Origin: Himantopus leucocephalus
Lineage: Eukaryota; Chordata; Aves; Charadriiformes; Recurvirostridae
Assembly (NCBI GenBank): GCA_003993805.1
Contig: RSEF01000001.1
Coordinates: 57,538,974-57,602,973 of the forward strand
Direction of reading: 5' to 3'
Length of the DNA stretch: 64,000 nucleotides
Below, piece after piece: positions 40,090 through 54,269 of the stretch. Made by a program: the position numbers and the translations under genes. Below the pieces are notes generated by a model. It had not been told where the DNA came from and did no database searches. It worked only from the letters and a program-made list of their open reading frames with translations. Position 1 is the first letter of the stretch, and each line of letters opens with the position of its first letter.

Positions 40090-40150
40090 TTTGTAGAAAA
40101 TTCAGTTTAAGGTTTGTAGAAAATTCAGTTTAAGGTTTGTAGAAAATTCA
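40090..40150. repeat. 23-bp tandem repeat, 2.65 copies
   Basis: The unit tttgtagaaaattcagttta+agg occurs at 40090-40112 and 40113-40135, with a partial third copy at 40136-40150. I see no mismatches between copies, which points to a recent duplication, probably polymorphic. Confidence 0.93.
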
Positions 40151-43100
40151 CAGGTGCACCAGGAGACATATAATATTAACTAAATGCCTACTGAAGATTT
40201 CCATGCAGTGCTATACCCATTACACAAGCTTATATTTCTCTAGAATATACCAGATGCATGTGAAATGCAAACAAATTGATGGTAAGATGAAGTTTTACTA
40301 CTACCGCTAATATTAGCAATTTGATGGGGTTTACAGCAATATTATTCCTCATATATCTATTAAATTATTTTCACTTATAAAAAGTACTATCACTCAGATC
40401 CGCTCAATTATAAAACAATCTCAGCAGCATTCTGAAATGCAGGATTACTTACTTGAATGGAATACGTTGTATATGGTCTATGTGTATTTCATCCCTGACT
40501 CAAAAGTACTTGCAAAGGATGCTGCAACTAATAGTCATTTAACAAAGAAAAACTCAAATCCTGCAAAATATATTTGCATATGAGCTTTAAAATGCAAAAT
40601 ACCTCAAAAATAATTATGTTCCTTTGAATTATTGTCTTGATTTGAAAAAGGGGTTTTGTCTGACAGCATGCAGTCAAGTGTATAATGAGATCATTCTAGA
40701 TGGTAATCACCCCGAGATGGATGAAACTGAGTGTTGGTCAGAATGCATACACTTTGATGAGCATTCATTTGCAAAAATTGCTCAAAACTCCTGTGAAAGC
40801 TATTTTTTTTCCAACTGTACTTTAATGAATAATAGTAATAAAAAGTAATGAATCATCAGAAAACGTTTAACATATGTCAAGCAGCAGCCTTTTTCTCTCA
40901 CTTTGCAGAGAAAATGTAAGCTAGTCCTTTGGAAAGTGGATTTACTTTAACAACATAAACATATTTACTGGAACATACTGGCTGGGTGGAGACCCGTATG
41001 TATTTTGATAACAAACTGGTCACGTGGTATCAGTCATTCCCATGTGCTCTAACTTCAGAAATGACAGAGTATTTTTAAGAATAACCTTTCATTGTTAAGG
41101 ATGTTATCAGAGATGTTATCCAGAGGAGCATATGATGGGGAGCAATTATCTTAATTATATACTAAAAACCTCTTAGAGGGATGATAAGGTTGTAAAGGAA
41201 AGTATATTAGAGCTGCAATATGTGAGAATTGACATGGCTTGTGCAACCTCAATTCAGCCTCCTGTGCATATGCATTCTGAAGAAGTCTTTAATTATGATT
41301 ATAATGCTGTTTCTCCACAAGACCTCTGCTGCATCAAGGACATAAAGGAGTGGGGGAAATGGACAATGGAACAAATCAAATTATGGCACATTACTCTAGA
41401 AATGTGGCAGGACAAATAATATTATAAACAACAGAGATGTGAAATATTTTCCCTAAATATCAAACATAAACTCATATGAAAATACCCAAAGGGAATGTTA
41501 AGTGAGATTTACTAAAGCTAGAATTTTTTAATTACCAGATCTATCTAATTTGTATCCAAGAGTTTAAAAAGATCTGGCAAGAAGTTATCTCAACAAATGG
41601 TGCTGTTTCTTAATAGCACTTGGAATATTGATAAGATTTGAGAAGACTAAAAGGAAGCTAATGGAGTAACCTTAGTAGTTATAGGCTTTCAGCCTGACAT
41701 CAGGAATAATGGAATAGCCCATATGGATCACCATTAATAATAAATGAATGGGGCATAGGTCATGCAAATTAGCATTGCTTCAGAGAAACTGGATCTTATT
41801 AGTTAACCTGGGGTTTAAATTAAATTTTAAGTTTGTTTAATACAAGTAAATAATTTGACATTCTCTTGTATAATACGTTTGGGTTAATATCGTATATGGG
41901 TTATTAAAATTTATTAAAGTGGTCTATGTTTGCAACTAAGGTAATTTTAAAAAGCTAATAATGAATAGTTGCAGATGTATGTGCGTGAGAAGTATCCACT
42001 GTATATATCACTCACTTGCTCTTTCCAGACTACCCAAACGAAAAAAACAGTAACAGTTTTACCCATCTTTATCCTAAAAATACCCTTGGGGGTGGAGGAG
42101 GGCCAAAAAGCCTGTATAAACCTCGTTTCTCTTAATGTTCTTTGTTGGGATTCTGAAAGGTCCCAGTTAAATGTGCAAGAACCAGTCAAGAAAGCACAAC
42201 ACTAGAAACAGTGATCACTGAATGCTTCTACTGCCTGCTTCTCAGTTTGTGATACTGCAGTTATATTTTTGCCTTGCTGGATAAATTCTGCTTTTGTCAA
42301 AAGGCAAGAAGTGAAATGAAACAAAAAAGCAGGACTTTACTCCCAACACAGCAAAAAATCAATTTTTAACATAGTGCTTTCCAGTTAGAGGTTGCCACTC
42401 AAGTGGACGCAAAATTTGATTTCAGTTTTCTAGTTATTGTTTAATATGAGAATTTTATGATAAAAGAATCCTGTCCAAATACAAAATTGCTTTGTTTAAA
42501 ATATAGAATAACTAAGGGAACAGCTGCGTTAGGGGAACCTATGGCTTTATCTCACGTTGCCCAGAACTGCTTAGAGTGGAAGCAGACGGTGGACTAACTA
42601 TTATTGAAAACTTTTCTCATTCATCTTCTCTCATTTACTCATTTGTTCTGTTAATAGATTCATAATTTGAGCCACACCCCAATGAAAACGGCACTTATTT
42701 TGCACCACAGGACTTAAACTTTATTTTTTATCTCCCTTTGTAATTTCTGCCAAAAAAGGTGATTCCCACATTGTATGAGAAACTGAAACAAGAAAGAGTG
42801 GATATGTTTTCTTCTTTAAACACCAGATGGGGGATCTATGCACTGTTGGTATAACTCTATGGACAGCAGGCTACAGCCGTATCAAGCAAGAACATGGAAC
42901 AGGACTTGTATACATGAACTGTATATGGATGGATCACCTGGATCTGTTTCTTAGGTGATATCAGAAACATGGCTTACCTGAACTACCTAGGAATGGAGTT
43001 CAATGTTGAAAGAATTTTCAGGCTGTCCCACCCACTGCCTGAAACCTACCCAAAGGTACTTAAAATGGGTCATAGCTTTCACATGCTGTCAAAATGTGAT

Positions 43101-45529
43101 TTTAGGGAGGTAGCTAACTGGGCAGAAATCAGAGATGCACACCGCACTGATCCATCTACAGCCACTTCCAACTACAACAGCGTTATAATACTTTAAGAGG
43201 TATCCTCTCCTGATTTCAGATTAAATCAGAAAAAAAGGAAATATTCTCACAGACAGTACCTCATTTTTCATTTACTACAAGACACACATTTTTCCTAATC
43301 TCCTATCAATACTTAATTGACTAATTTCTAATTTTAATAAAGAACCTTCTTTTGGAAGAAGACATATACAGTGAAAATCTAAGCCAACCGAAATAAATGG
43401 CAAAACATGCCCTAACATCAGTGAAGTTAGGAATATATGCCAGCCTCTGAGACTCAGATCACTTGAAGACCAACTGATCAAAATCAATAGGTTAATAACA
43501 CCTGCCAACGAAATAGTAATCAACATAGGACTAGAAACACAGATGAACCATGCTCCTCTAAGAGATATAGTACTAAAAAAGCTAATATAAAGCATCCTAA
43601 TTGTACTCCCAGAACTACGATAACAACATCAGAAATACAGAAATGGATATGAAAATGTCATTATGATAAAACAGAACTCCCAAGCTGCCCATATTTTGGG
43701 GATTTGTACTTAGAGAAAGTAAGAACTGTAAAATTCCAGAAAATACTTAAAAATAGAAAATAAATTATAAATTTGTAATTCATACTACAGGAATAACTAT
43801 ATCAGCAAACATTCTCCAGGCATAATTTTCAGAAATCTTTTCTTTTACATTTTTGAAAGGTACTTAAAACAAGTACTAGCTGTACTGAAGAAAAAACAAC
43901 AAAATGCATGATAGAAGAGCTATTGTATATTTTATTCTTCCACCAGCACTCCCTTCACCTTTATTTAAATGCCACATGAAATTAAAAAATCCGAACTGCA
44001 AACATATGCTAGTGCATTAGACAAAATTGCTTCTGACAAGTAGTGTGCACTCTATACTGTGGCAGTAGGAATGACAAATACAAAATGCGTCATCACTGAA
44101 ACTCAGTCAGAAGGTTAGTTTGGTTTCCAATACCCTGTGTTCTGGCAAAGATTTGTATCTTGAAGCTCTGAATGTGATCCTTACATCTTTACAAATTAAC
44201 CTGTTAAAACAAGTAAATTGACAAATACTGTACTATAGCCAAATTCTCTCCATATGGCTCAGACACAGGTTAAAGGAAGACAAAGAAGAGCAGAGAAAAA
44301 TTATGTATAGGTTTTACAACTCAGGCTGGGCATTATATTTCACTTTCATTTATTGACTGAAAAAAATACAGCTGAAAATTGTTTGGTAATTTTCAATTTT
44401 CACTTTAAATTTCACTAAAAAGCAGGTAAATAAACAGCAAAACAAAAAAAAAATAATCAGCTGAACTAAATATAACATTTAATTGAAAAAATAGATCTGC
44501 TTTTTGGTTCAACCACTTCAGGTCTTCTTACAATCCTTATAACTTTTCTCTTCTTGCACAGAAAAAGGGAAGGATATTAGGGCACAGTATGTAGATAATA
44601 TCATCCAGATTTCTATAGAGGCCAATACCTTAAACAGATGCAAACATACAGAAATAAGACAAAATAACTTGAACATACTGTGTTAAAAAGTATGCACTTT
44701 TGGAAGACCTCTATGCAACACTTTACCACCCTTCGGAGTCCTCTAGCCACCATGAAAAGGCAGTACATGTAGACATGCATAAGGGCAATAAGAGATATTC
44801 AAAATCATTCAGGGGCTGTCCAGAATTGCTTCTTGAAGAGTTGCTGGAGAGCTCTGACTTAGCCAAAGACAGTATGTTAGGGTTCCTCTGTCTTGACTTC
44901 AGTTGGCCATGAATACACTGAGGCTGGAAATGAGAAGCTTCTTAATCACTGGCACAGAAACCAGTGGTTTGAAAAAAGACTTCTATTCAGAGCAACAGGC
45001 ACAAAACCCCAGCTATTCTTAAGATGTGTCTTGAGACTTTTATTAAAGGAACTACACAAAGGCTAGAGCCTAAGTTTTCTCCCTTGAAGAGAGGTATCCT
45101 CTTCATGTCGGGGCACTTTGAGACTCTTTTACTCATTCTTCTCATGGCCTGTGAGTCTTCTTCTGTGCTGAAGGTAAAGGGGGATTAGAGTGTATAAAAC
45201 ACCCCAAGAACTGGGAAACTTTACTTAATAATGGGAGCATTTCTCTAAGGCCAAAAATTGCTTAGAAGAGAAACCACTTGCTGCCTAAGAAAAACTTCAG
45301 CTATTAGGTTGTTATGGAAACTCAAGCCTATTTTGTCAGTTATTTACTCCACCAAACTGATGCACAGCTTGCATTATTATACACACCTATGCTTTATGTT
45401 CCTTATTGAAGCTCTGAGTGGCTCTTCACTTCTCACTCAACATACAGATGAATTATACTCTTTGGTGATACTGTCTCCTTGAGTGATAGATGGAAGAATA
45501 AGGGACATTGATTATCATTCATACATCAC

Positions 45530-46010
45530 GTCAGGCCCTGAGGCACTAACAAGTTTTAAAGGCCCTGACCAGACTTCTGAGGTTCTGCATTCACATCCCA
45601 CTTCCTGGAGACACCATTTCAGCTCAGTGTGGGGCCTTTAGTTCCTGCCTAAGCTACGCTGAAGGAGCTTATGCCTGTGCCTGTGCATCCAGACCCCAAC
45701 TCATGGGCTGACTTCCCAGCTTGACCTTGGACCTGGTCTTGTCATCATGAACCTTCCTGGCAACCCCCAAGCCTGATCCTGAGCTGCATATTGACTTTCT
45801 AGCTTGACTTCACATCTACCTCATCAGCACAAACTTGCTTGATGATCTGGGGTCTTGGCTGAACCTGGCCACAATCTCTAGGTCTGCCCTGCTCATGGGT
45901 GGTGAGAAAGGGCCTGAATAGTGAGGCCCCTGCCCTGTAAGCCGTGGTAGTCCCCTTCGCTCCTGCTTCCCCATCCCTGAAATAGGGATGAGACTTCATA
46001 CTTGGGAAAT
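45530..46010. other. GC-richer island containing a decayed 83-bp duplication
   Basis: About 480 bp with far more C and G than the surrounding intron (cctgtgcctgtgcatccag, acctggtcttgtcatcatg). Part of it is an internal duplication. It could be an old LTR or minisatellite-type repeat; it encodes nothing recognisable. Confidence 0.45.
45709..45870. repeat. Decayed ~83-bp tandem duplication in a GC-richer island
   Basis: tgacttcccagcttgacctt at 45709 is matched by tgactttctagcttgacttc at 45792. Partial similarity continues over the next 30-40 bp (tcatcatgaacctt versus tcatcagcacaaactt). This suggests an old minisatellite-like duplication with a period near 83 bp; a third decayed unit may follow. 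Confidence 0.45.
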
Positions 46011-48547
46011 TCAGCACTCATGGCAGGTAGGTAGGAATGATTTTGAATACATACCACAATAGCATACGCTTTCATGGACAATCAGTTGCTTCAGAAACAT
46101 TGGTGTCGAATTAGGCTAAATTTCACAGACTTTAGCTATTTTCAGATGGTTCTAGACCAACTGTTATACATTGCAGTTACTCTGCTTGATAAGAGACTCC
46201 CTCCTTTATTAAGTTCTTCTCTCTATGCAGCTAAGATGATCTTTCTTGATCACTGAAAGTATTTAATCCTGACGAATGAGACTGTTGTAGGTCATGTGTT
46301 TAAGTGCAGTATATCCTGCTACCTCTGGTTTAAAAAGTGTGCTTAAATGAAATACAGCTCTAATAGCACTCCTTCTGTTTGAAGCAATTTGGGTGAGTGG
46401 ACTTCAGAAAGGTTAGTGCATGATCCTTCAGATCAATTATAGTTCCAAAATGATGAAACATGGGTGACTAAGGCTAGCCTCTTGAATTTCCATTCATCCA
46501 GGCAATTTTGTATATCTGGCAGTGTGATGCCACTTCTTGCAGCCACTTTGCACTGGTTTGCTCATAGCTAGCGAATAACTGCACAAAAGCTAAGGTATAA
46601 ATCCATTAAACAAGAAAAGATGCATCTGTTACCTTAGTCTCAATCTAGAGAATTGAAATGTCCAAATATTCAGGATAGGTGCTGTGAAGATTTGTTTCTG
46701 AAGTCAATCAGAAACTGATGACCTGACAAACAGCACTTTATTTACCAAGCCAAGTATTTAATGATTTTGGAAACTATGTAGAAGATTCATATTTTAATTT
46801 TGATTAAAATGTTATCACAGCTAGGCTATTTTTCAATTCAGGTTTCTAAAGAACTGTTTCCTAGGTATCTGTATGAGTCTGCTGACACAGTGTTGTACAG
46901 TAGACGCTAGAATACAAGCAGAGGTGAGCTGACACACTGGCTACAAATTTTCAGGTTTATTTTCACTGTAATGACAAGAGAGGGATGCTGGGCTGAGAAA
47001 GCAAAAAACTCCTAACGTTGCAGTAGATAGGCCATCTTGGGGACAGTTTGATACATTGTAATAATTCAGTAACAAACATTTTTTTGTTAGCTTCCCTGCT
47101 GTGATTATGAGGCTATAAGAAAAAGGTATCATTAATTACAGATTTATTGTCTTGCACAGTTCTCCTTGCAAGTTACTGGCACTTAGGTGCAAATTGAGTA
47201 ATTTTTCTAAATGACAAAACCCATAATGACTGACAACAGCAAGATTTCTCCAAAGTACATTTATGTTTCAACTCCTTGCCTTGTGTGTGCCTGCTACAGG
47301 CTAGTGGCAACACATCACACATCTAAGGACATTTTTATCCCCTTGACAGAAGCCATATCTTAGATGTAACTGGGTAGAGTAGTTGTACCAGAGCTATCTT
47401 TAAAATTGCTGACTTGGGAATTGCTGACTGTGTGGTGGCTGAGAGCTCAGCATAAGTGAAGTCCCTAAGTATTTACCTTATTTTTGCACTGGATTTTGCA
47501 GCCCACATTGAGTTCTGCATTGCTGCAGCTGAGTTGTTTCCAGAGTTGAAGATGGCTCACTAAGGTCTCCTCGACCTGCAGCCACAGTAAAGTAACATAA
47601 CTGGAAAAAATAGGTCCTTGAGCTATAACTCCCTTACCCAAGGATGATTTTCGTGCAGTTTACAGACAGCGATGTCTCTTCCTGTTATTGAGATGCTGTG
47701 TTAAAAATTTCATTAATCTACATGGACAGATCAATTTTGCCAAAGGAGGATTTTTTTTTTCACCAAGTTATTAATGAAAAACAGAGTTTGAAAAGTCTTC
47801 TCTAATTCCTAACGATACTCAATGAGACTTAAAAATATTTTAAGTGGTACTGGCCATCATTCACTATTATTAAAAATTTAGCATGTAGACTGCCACCTGG
47901 TCTCACTCCTAGGGAGTTCTGCAGTAGAAACTATAGAGGCAGACTGGACACACACTTAACACCAATGAAAAAAATGTACTTATTAACATTTCTTCTGTAA
48001 CATAGCTCAGATTTCATTCAATATTTTTACTGAATAAAGCCTATGACATTATAAGGTGCAAGGATGGAGTGTAGTACAAAATGTCCAAGCTACCAAGGAC
48101 GCAAGTTAAGTCTGTAAAGGTCTTCAACAGCACAGGCCCAAATGCAGCATGGTGCTGCACCTAAACTTCTGCTACCAGTATTCTAGACACTAGATAACCA
48201 ATCAAAACCACACTAACTCCATGAAGATACTTGACAATGCCTACTTTAGCATTAGAAGTATCCAGTGCCTTGAGTTTTAGCCATTTATTAAAACTTTACA
48301 CTTTTTCTGAGATGATTTGTTGCTGTAGTTCACAAAATTTAATTACAACTTTAAGATCAAAAGGGCAATATTAATGCGTGCCTTATGAGCGAAGAAAATT
48401 TTATGGTTATTTTTCAAGGTTAAATATAACGTGTGATTTCTTTTTTTAATGGAAGGGCAGTCTAAAAATTAAAATGACTAGTAAAAAGGTCTAAGTTTAA
48501 GGAATATGGATACTGTTCTGGAATAGCCCAACAGAAAGATTAGGAAG

Positions 48548-48606
48548 ATTGATTCATGAATGAATTAATTTATGAAATTGATTTTGTGAGATTGATTTAT
48601 GAAATT
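48548..48606. repeat. Degenerate GATTGATTTATGAA tandem repeat
   Basis: Imperfect units gattgattcatgaa, tgaattaatttatgaa, attgattttgtgag and attgatttatgaa follow one another: four diverged units of 13-16 bp. Confidence 0.6.
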
Positions 48607-48689
48607 TTAAATCCCATTTTATATTTTTCTTAGCAGAAAAATTTGTCTCAAAGAGTGCAGCATTTCAGAATATTCCTATCAAGTCTTAG

Positions 48690-48800
48690 CCGTTAGTTTA
48701 AAAGCAGAGATACTGAGACAGAGATGGTAATACACTCTGCCAACCTTGTCCTATCAATCTAGTGCAGAAACAAACCGCTTAACTTGAACTCAGGCACACA
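48690..48800 (-). mobile_element. Possible second MIR-like fragment
   Basis: The order gatactgagacagagatgg, then ctgccaaccttgtcc, agtgcagaaac and ttgaactcaggc resembles inverted MIR (AAACTGAGGCACAGAGAGG, TTGCCCAAGGTCAC, AGTGGCAGAGC, GAACCCAGG). It is colinear but heavily diverged, and the most conserved MIR core is not clearly present. Confidence 0.35.
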
Positions 48801-51623
48801 TGCAGTCTTTTTTACTCTTAGATCGATCCTAATTAGAAGCAATTGTTTTAACTGCCAGCATAAACCAATACTGTAACTGTTCTTCTTCCTATATAAAGCT
48901 AATTTCTTGCAAACAGACATAAAACTCACACAACACAGGATTTCAGAAGTGGAAGTAACAAACTTTGTGACTACTTTTATTTCCTTTCTGTTCAGTTTTT
49001 CTCCCGTATAGCTAACAATCCTTTACCATATGGTGCATGGAGTTCTCAACCTCTACTATTCCCTACCAGTTCAAGAATAAGTTTCAGGAAATTAAAACTA
49101 ATATGTAAATATAACTACGGAGCAGTCTGTTTTTTTCCCCAGTAGATCAGAGAATGATGTCTAGCAAGGTGACCATTGCCAACCTGTTAGGAGTTTACTG
49201 GCAGGGCAGATAATAGTTACAACATACAGCTCTACACCTTGAAAGGCCAGCCAGAATGACCTTTCCTCTCAATATAGGAAAGGAGAATTTTCAATCACTG
49301 AGTGCAGTCAGCCTCACTTCTACTGCCAAGAGGTAGTAATGCCCTAGACAGTGGGGAGAGTTGATCAGAGTGTCCTACCACCTAGGGAAAGGAGACTGAC
49401 AGATGCAATTTTATGTTCAAAGTGCTGCCTCATGCTCTGAAATGAACTCTACACATGACATAGTACAGAAATTTGAAACAGTATTCCCAAAGTCAGCATG
49501 TCTCAGTGATACAAAAGCAGAGAAATTCAGGAAAAGGGAAATTAGATATTTGTTTTAAATGAATTATCTCTCTAATCATACATAATGTATTCAAGCAATA
49601 AATCTGTATGGACTGAAGTGGCTGACATTCACATACAATTATGCGTAGTGTTAAGTACCTTATAACTGTGAATGACACGGTTGATTTCATTTGGGCCATT
49701 TGTAGTATAAGATAACAGCCAATATGATTATAGATACAGCTTACAAGCCAGGCCAGTTAGATAACTACTACATTTATAGCTTAAAATAAAATCACATTTT
49801 GGAATCTGCTTATCTATACAGCCAAATGTTCTTCCCAATAAAATGCCAAGGAAAAGATCATAGTGGTATATGGAAAACTAAGACAGAAGGAGTTACAGTA
49901 CATTTGTATTGTCAACTCATTGACCTTGTTAGATCTTATAAAGATGGTTGCCCTCATGAACGTCCTACAGCTTCCTTGGTTCTCCTCTGGGCCTCTGATA
50001 TGCACCATATTTAACTATACACAAAACATATTTCCAGATTAAGACCTAAAAATTTCCTTTTTAGGATCTGTTTTTCATGCTGATCTTAATGAACTTACTA
50101 TGCCTAAGAAAAATGCTGTTGTTCAGCAGACAGCACTCTTCCAAAGCCTGGTATTTTAACTAGCAAAAAATCTATCTTTTTTTTTTTTAATACTAATTAC
50201 AAGGGAAAGCTTTGTAGTCAAGCCCCATTACTACAGAGGCAGATAATGAACTCCCTTGGCCAATTTATGGGGTATGGCACTCTTCCCATTGCAATAAGTA
50301 TGTTTATGGTGATTAATCAAGTAGAAGACTGAAAAACAAGGATAATTTGGCATTTTCTTCCTTTACTGAATGACAACCCATAATATTGTCCTGCACAGTC
50401 TGCTAATTTTTTAGATTATCAGAGCCAAAAAAACATCAACAAAGTAAACCACCTGTTTACACAAGGAGTCATGCTGATGTTCGAGTCAGACTCTGGTCCA
50501 CTCTGTGCAACTATGCTATAAAGATGCTATCCTATTTTGTGCCAACTCTTAGATCACCGTTCATAATGCACGTTCCCTCAAGTCTTCTTTAGCCCAGATT
50601 TTAGGGAGAGGTGGGAATTACGATCCACTGCACCTCACCTTGCAGGCTCCAAAGCTGTATCTTGCTATCTGGGCCTTATATACTGCTCCTGGTATATCTC
50701 TGGCACTCTTCCAATACTAGTTCAGCTGTGAAATCAAGAAGGTGCTTCCCCTTACACAGACTAGATAGGTAACATGATGTCAGTCAACAATCATCTGTCA
50801 TTCTTGTATATTTCTCAAATCATGACTCATAATCAAGATAGCACAGGTCAAAAAGTCAGTTGCCTATTTAAAATAGGTCTGTGCTGCTGAGAACTGTCAT
50901 TTGTCAAAGCAGGCTCCACAAGCAGTCCAATTACTTACAGCGAAATGATTATATTCTGAAATTCCTGTACCAGGTGGTGACTAATGAAGAGTTCAAACAA
51001 GGGTAATGGAACAGAGAGTATAATTTTGGAAAACATAAACAGAGTCCTTACAAATAATATCGTTCATCTGACTCAGCATAATTCTATTGGTTTTTAACTA
51101 TTGTAACTCATTGCTGTTCAAACCCGTATAATACATACAGCAGTCTGCCAAACTGTATTTTAGTATTTCTATCAATTCTCATGCACTGTTTCATTTTCAA
51201 AAATGGAGCACATCTTCCTTTATGTAACATGGAAATACAGAGTACTTTAAATTTTGAATTAGTTGTATAATGTTGTTGCTAAGCACTTCATTAAAAACAA
51301 ACAGGTTGATAAATAGATTACTGCAAAAGGCTAGGCTTAAAGAAATTTGATTTCTAATTTGGTTTTTTTTGTAATCTTATATTTATCTGGGAAATTATTT
51401 AAACCTCTTCTTTGTTTTCCCTTCTACAGTATTTTGCTATTAATCTTTATTCTGATATTAAGCTCCTATGGTAGCTAACAGAAGACTATAGTCGTGATGT
51501 GATAAGCAAATAGAGTACTGTATACTTAAAAATATAAACCTATACCTTCTATATATAATTTCATACCTTCTATAACATTACACTTACACCAAAGACTGTG
51601 TAAAGGATTATTTGGTGATTTAC

Positions 51624-51789
51624 CTGGTCTTGAGGAAGGAACTCTTGCTATCTCTAGGGAACAAGGCTTTTTGGTCACTGCTATGTCTATCGAATCACAA
51701 AGACTGTTGTCATTTTCTGAAGGAACTGCATCCAGAGGTATAGAGGGCATTGCTTCCAATGCATAACCTCTCTTCTTTGAATAAGATTC
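51624..51789 (-). CDS. Internal coding exon 1 of 3 of an unidentified large gene (166 bp)
   Basis: On the minus strand a pyrimidine-rich 3' splice site (ttttccatttcag) precedes an open frame that begins ESYSKKRGYALEAMPSIP and ends at a CCAG|gtaaat donor. The exon is 166 bp: 55 codons plus one base, so phase 0 at its start and phase 1 at its end. That single G combines with the first two bases of the next exon to make an Asp codon. The peptide starts basic (SKKR), continues with hydrophobic and acidic stretches (LDAVPSENDNSLCDSID) and ends VPSSRP. There are no membrane segments, zinc-binding patterns or catalytic motifs, and it looks like a disordered linker or cytoplasmic tail. I do not recognise the family. 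Support comes from the splice sites and from phase agreement with the two downstream exons. The frame stays open past the donor into the intron, as can happen by chance. Confidence 0.83.
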
Positions 51790-54269
51790 CTGAAATGGAA
51801 AAATTTAAGTAGGTAAGAGAGATATTTCTCAGATGACAGAGGGAAAAAAACAGGTTCAATAACTCTGGCTAGCAGGGTTGAAAATCCAGCAAATTAAATA
51901 CCACATTCAGCTGAAATCCAATTTGTAACAGACTGGAAGAATTACTTGCATGCTAGAAGATAACATTTCCCGTTTCTTTAAATTTTTGTGTAATATAGTT
52001 CTTGTTTAGTTACAGAAACGCCTCTATTCATCACACTTTGCATTTAGCAAAAGCTCCAACATAACTGGTCTTGCCTTACCTGCTTTGCTAGGTTCTTATT
52101 CAGAGGATGTCTCCTGTTCAATTTTTTTAATTATATCTCATGAAAGTGACAACTACATTAACTACTGCAATTACTTTATCTTTGGGGATGGTTTTACAAT
52201 ATGTTTATATTACATATAAGAAAGCTAAAGATATGCCATTTACATGTTGATGGCAGAATCCCTGGTTGTGAATAAAGACGAATTACTGCTCTATATTTGA
52301 GTGCACGGCAATAATGGTGCAAGGTCCCTTAAGAGTGATACATATAGTGAATTCCCATCATTAGCAAACCTTGAGGGAGGGAAAAAGGGAATTAGTCAGA
52401 AGTTTTGCTGGTACACTAAAATGTCCAGTCAAGCAGACTGTCTCTGCTTTAGAACATGAATAAGAAGATACCATACAGTTTCACCAGAGTTTCTTGATTT
52501 GTGATTTATTTATTTTAATCCTGGAAGAAAGCGATTGCATGGGCAAAGACATATTTCCACATCCTTCTTACATTGGACATATGGATGCCTGGGAAAGTCA
52601 AGCACTACACATAAATCAAATATGATATAATAAAATGCAAAGGGCCAGAAAGCACCCTGACAGTTAGATATTATCATAGCACTACTCAGAAAATGATTGA
52701 AGAATGTGATGACCAGAACAGGATGTGGAATAACAATTTCTTCAACAAGAAGAACTCATACTGCCTAAGGTAAACTATGGCTGTAGACAACTGTTCTTTT
52801 TTTAGGTAAATGATTTCTGCTGTTAGTGGATCATTACACTACTGAACTTTTTGCAGTTTTTCCTGCTCATTGTGTTGTGACCTGATTTTTATGAGAGTTC
52901 ATAATCTGGTAATAATTCAAGGCCTCTCAAAGGATAGGGTTGAGATGGCAGCAACAAGAGCTTCAGAATTCTACTTGATGACTTCAGTAGAATCAAATTT
53001 CAAATCCTAGGTCAAACCACCGCTGAATAAAGAATTCGAAAATGAATACTGGAAACAGTTAACAGGGGAAAAAAATATACAAAATAAAATAAACATAATA
53101 CTAACAAGCATTAGTAATAAAAAAAGAGTATGTACTAGCAAACGATACAAGATTAGTGGTCAGTGTTCAAAAACCATGCCTAAAAGATGAATGCGATTGT
53201 GTCTCTACGTCTTTTACCCTTTCCTGTTTATGTTGAGTCAGAGTATAAGCTCTCTGCATTAGCAATCTTACCAATATATGCTAATGGTAACTGCTTTCAA
53301 CTAGTGGACTCTAAAGACATAACAAGGAATTGAAGAAGCTTGTAAATGGGCTTACTGCAGCTCCAAATAGAACTTTTTAAATTTAAGCCATCTCATCCCT
53401 TAAATGAAGTTAATAGAAAATTATTCCTGCAGCCCACATCCTGTAGAAAAAAAAAAAATAGCAGCTATTTTTTTTTTTAAATCCTGCAAATAACACCTGC
53501 ATAAAACGAAGCATGGATATTAGGAAGAGTACAATCGAAATCAAGAAGTTTACAAACACACCGTTTTATCAGTGGAATAAATGTGCATGAGTTGAAACCT
53601 TAGGTTTAATTTAAAGAAGACTTTAAAAATATTGTAATTTAGAAATAACAGAACTGTTAAGTTATTATATTCCTGCCTTTTTATAATAATACATATAGAA
53701 AATATTTCTCCCTAGACTGCACTGTGTAATGTGGAGGCACTGAAGCAGCTGAAGTGCAACTGCAGGACAAGCAGATTCCTTCCTACCTTCAAAAAAAGGA
53801 ATTTCTACCTTGTCCATGTAAGTCTGCTGTAAAAAGACAGAGGCAAAGATTTATTTACCAAAGGAATGACTAAAACAGCAGACTTCAATTTAATCCTTGT
53901 AAACACAAGTTTCTATGAGAGTAAGTCAGAATGCCAAAACCCTAGTAATAGTAAATCTGCCTAGAGAAGCCCATGAAGAAATACTGCAGCTTTAAAATTG
54001 CCACCAAACACTGAAGTGAAACCATGCTCAGCTCCTGAATTCAGCTACAGGAAAAAAACCCCAAAAAACCCAACATTAAAAATCTATACATGAAACATAA
54101 GAATAGACGTTGGATTAGAATTTATGTCTATGTCACCCAATATTCTGTCTACAAAGGCAGTCATCAGTGCTGGCCTAGAGAACAGTGAGACCAGCATAAG
54201 ACCAGGACAAGCATGTAGTAGTACTTCTCATACAACCCTTTGAGGGTCCCACACCTCATAATCAAAAGG

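Larger units (their letters stand above)
25760..51623 (-). other. Intron of 25.9 kb between the 51.6 kb and 25.6 kb exons
   Basis: The largest complete intron in the window. It is AT-rich with few recognisable transposons: a second copy of the unclassified family near 31.7 kb, a weak L3/CR1-like scrap near 39.4 kb and a possible MIR fragment near 48.7 kb. Also present are a 23-bp tandem repeat at 40.1 kb, hairpins at 32.27 and 33.7 kb, and a GC-richer island at 45.5-46.0 kb. Stretches between these (for example 26-31 kb and 34-39 kb) contain nothing I can call. Confidence 0.75.

Noticed and set aside
43275..43595. 106-codon minus-strand frame with hydrophobic segments
   Set aside because: Hydrophobic runs follow from T-rich codons on that strand; no splice sites in phase and no motif.
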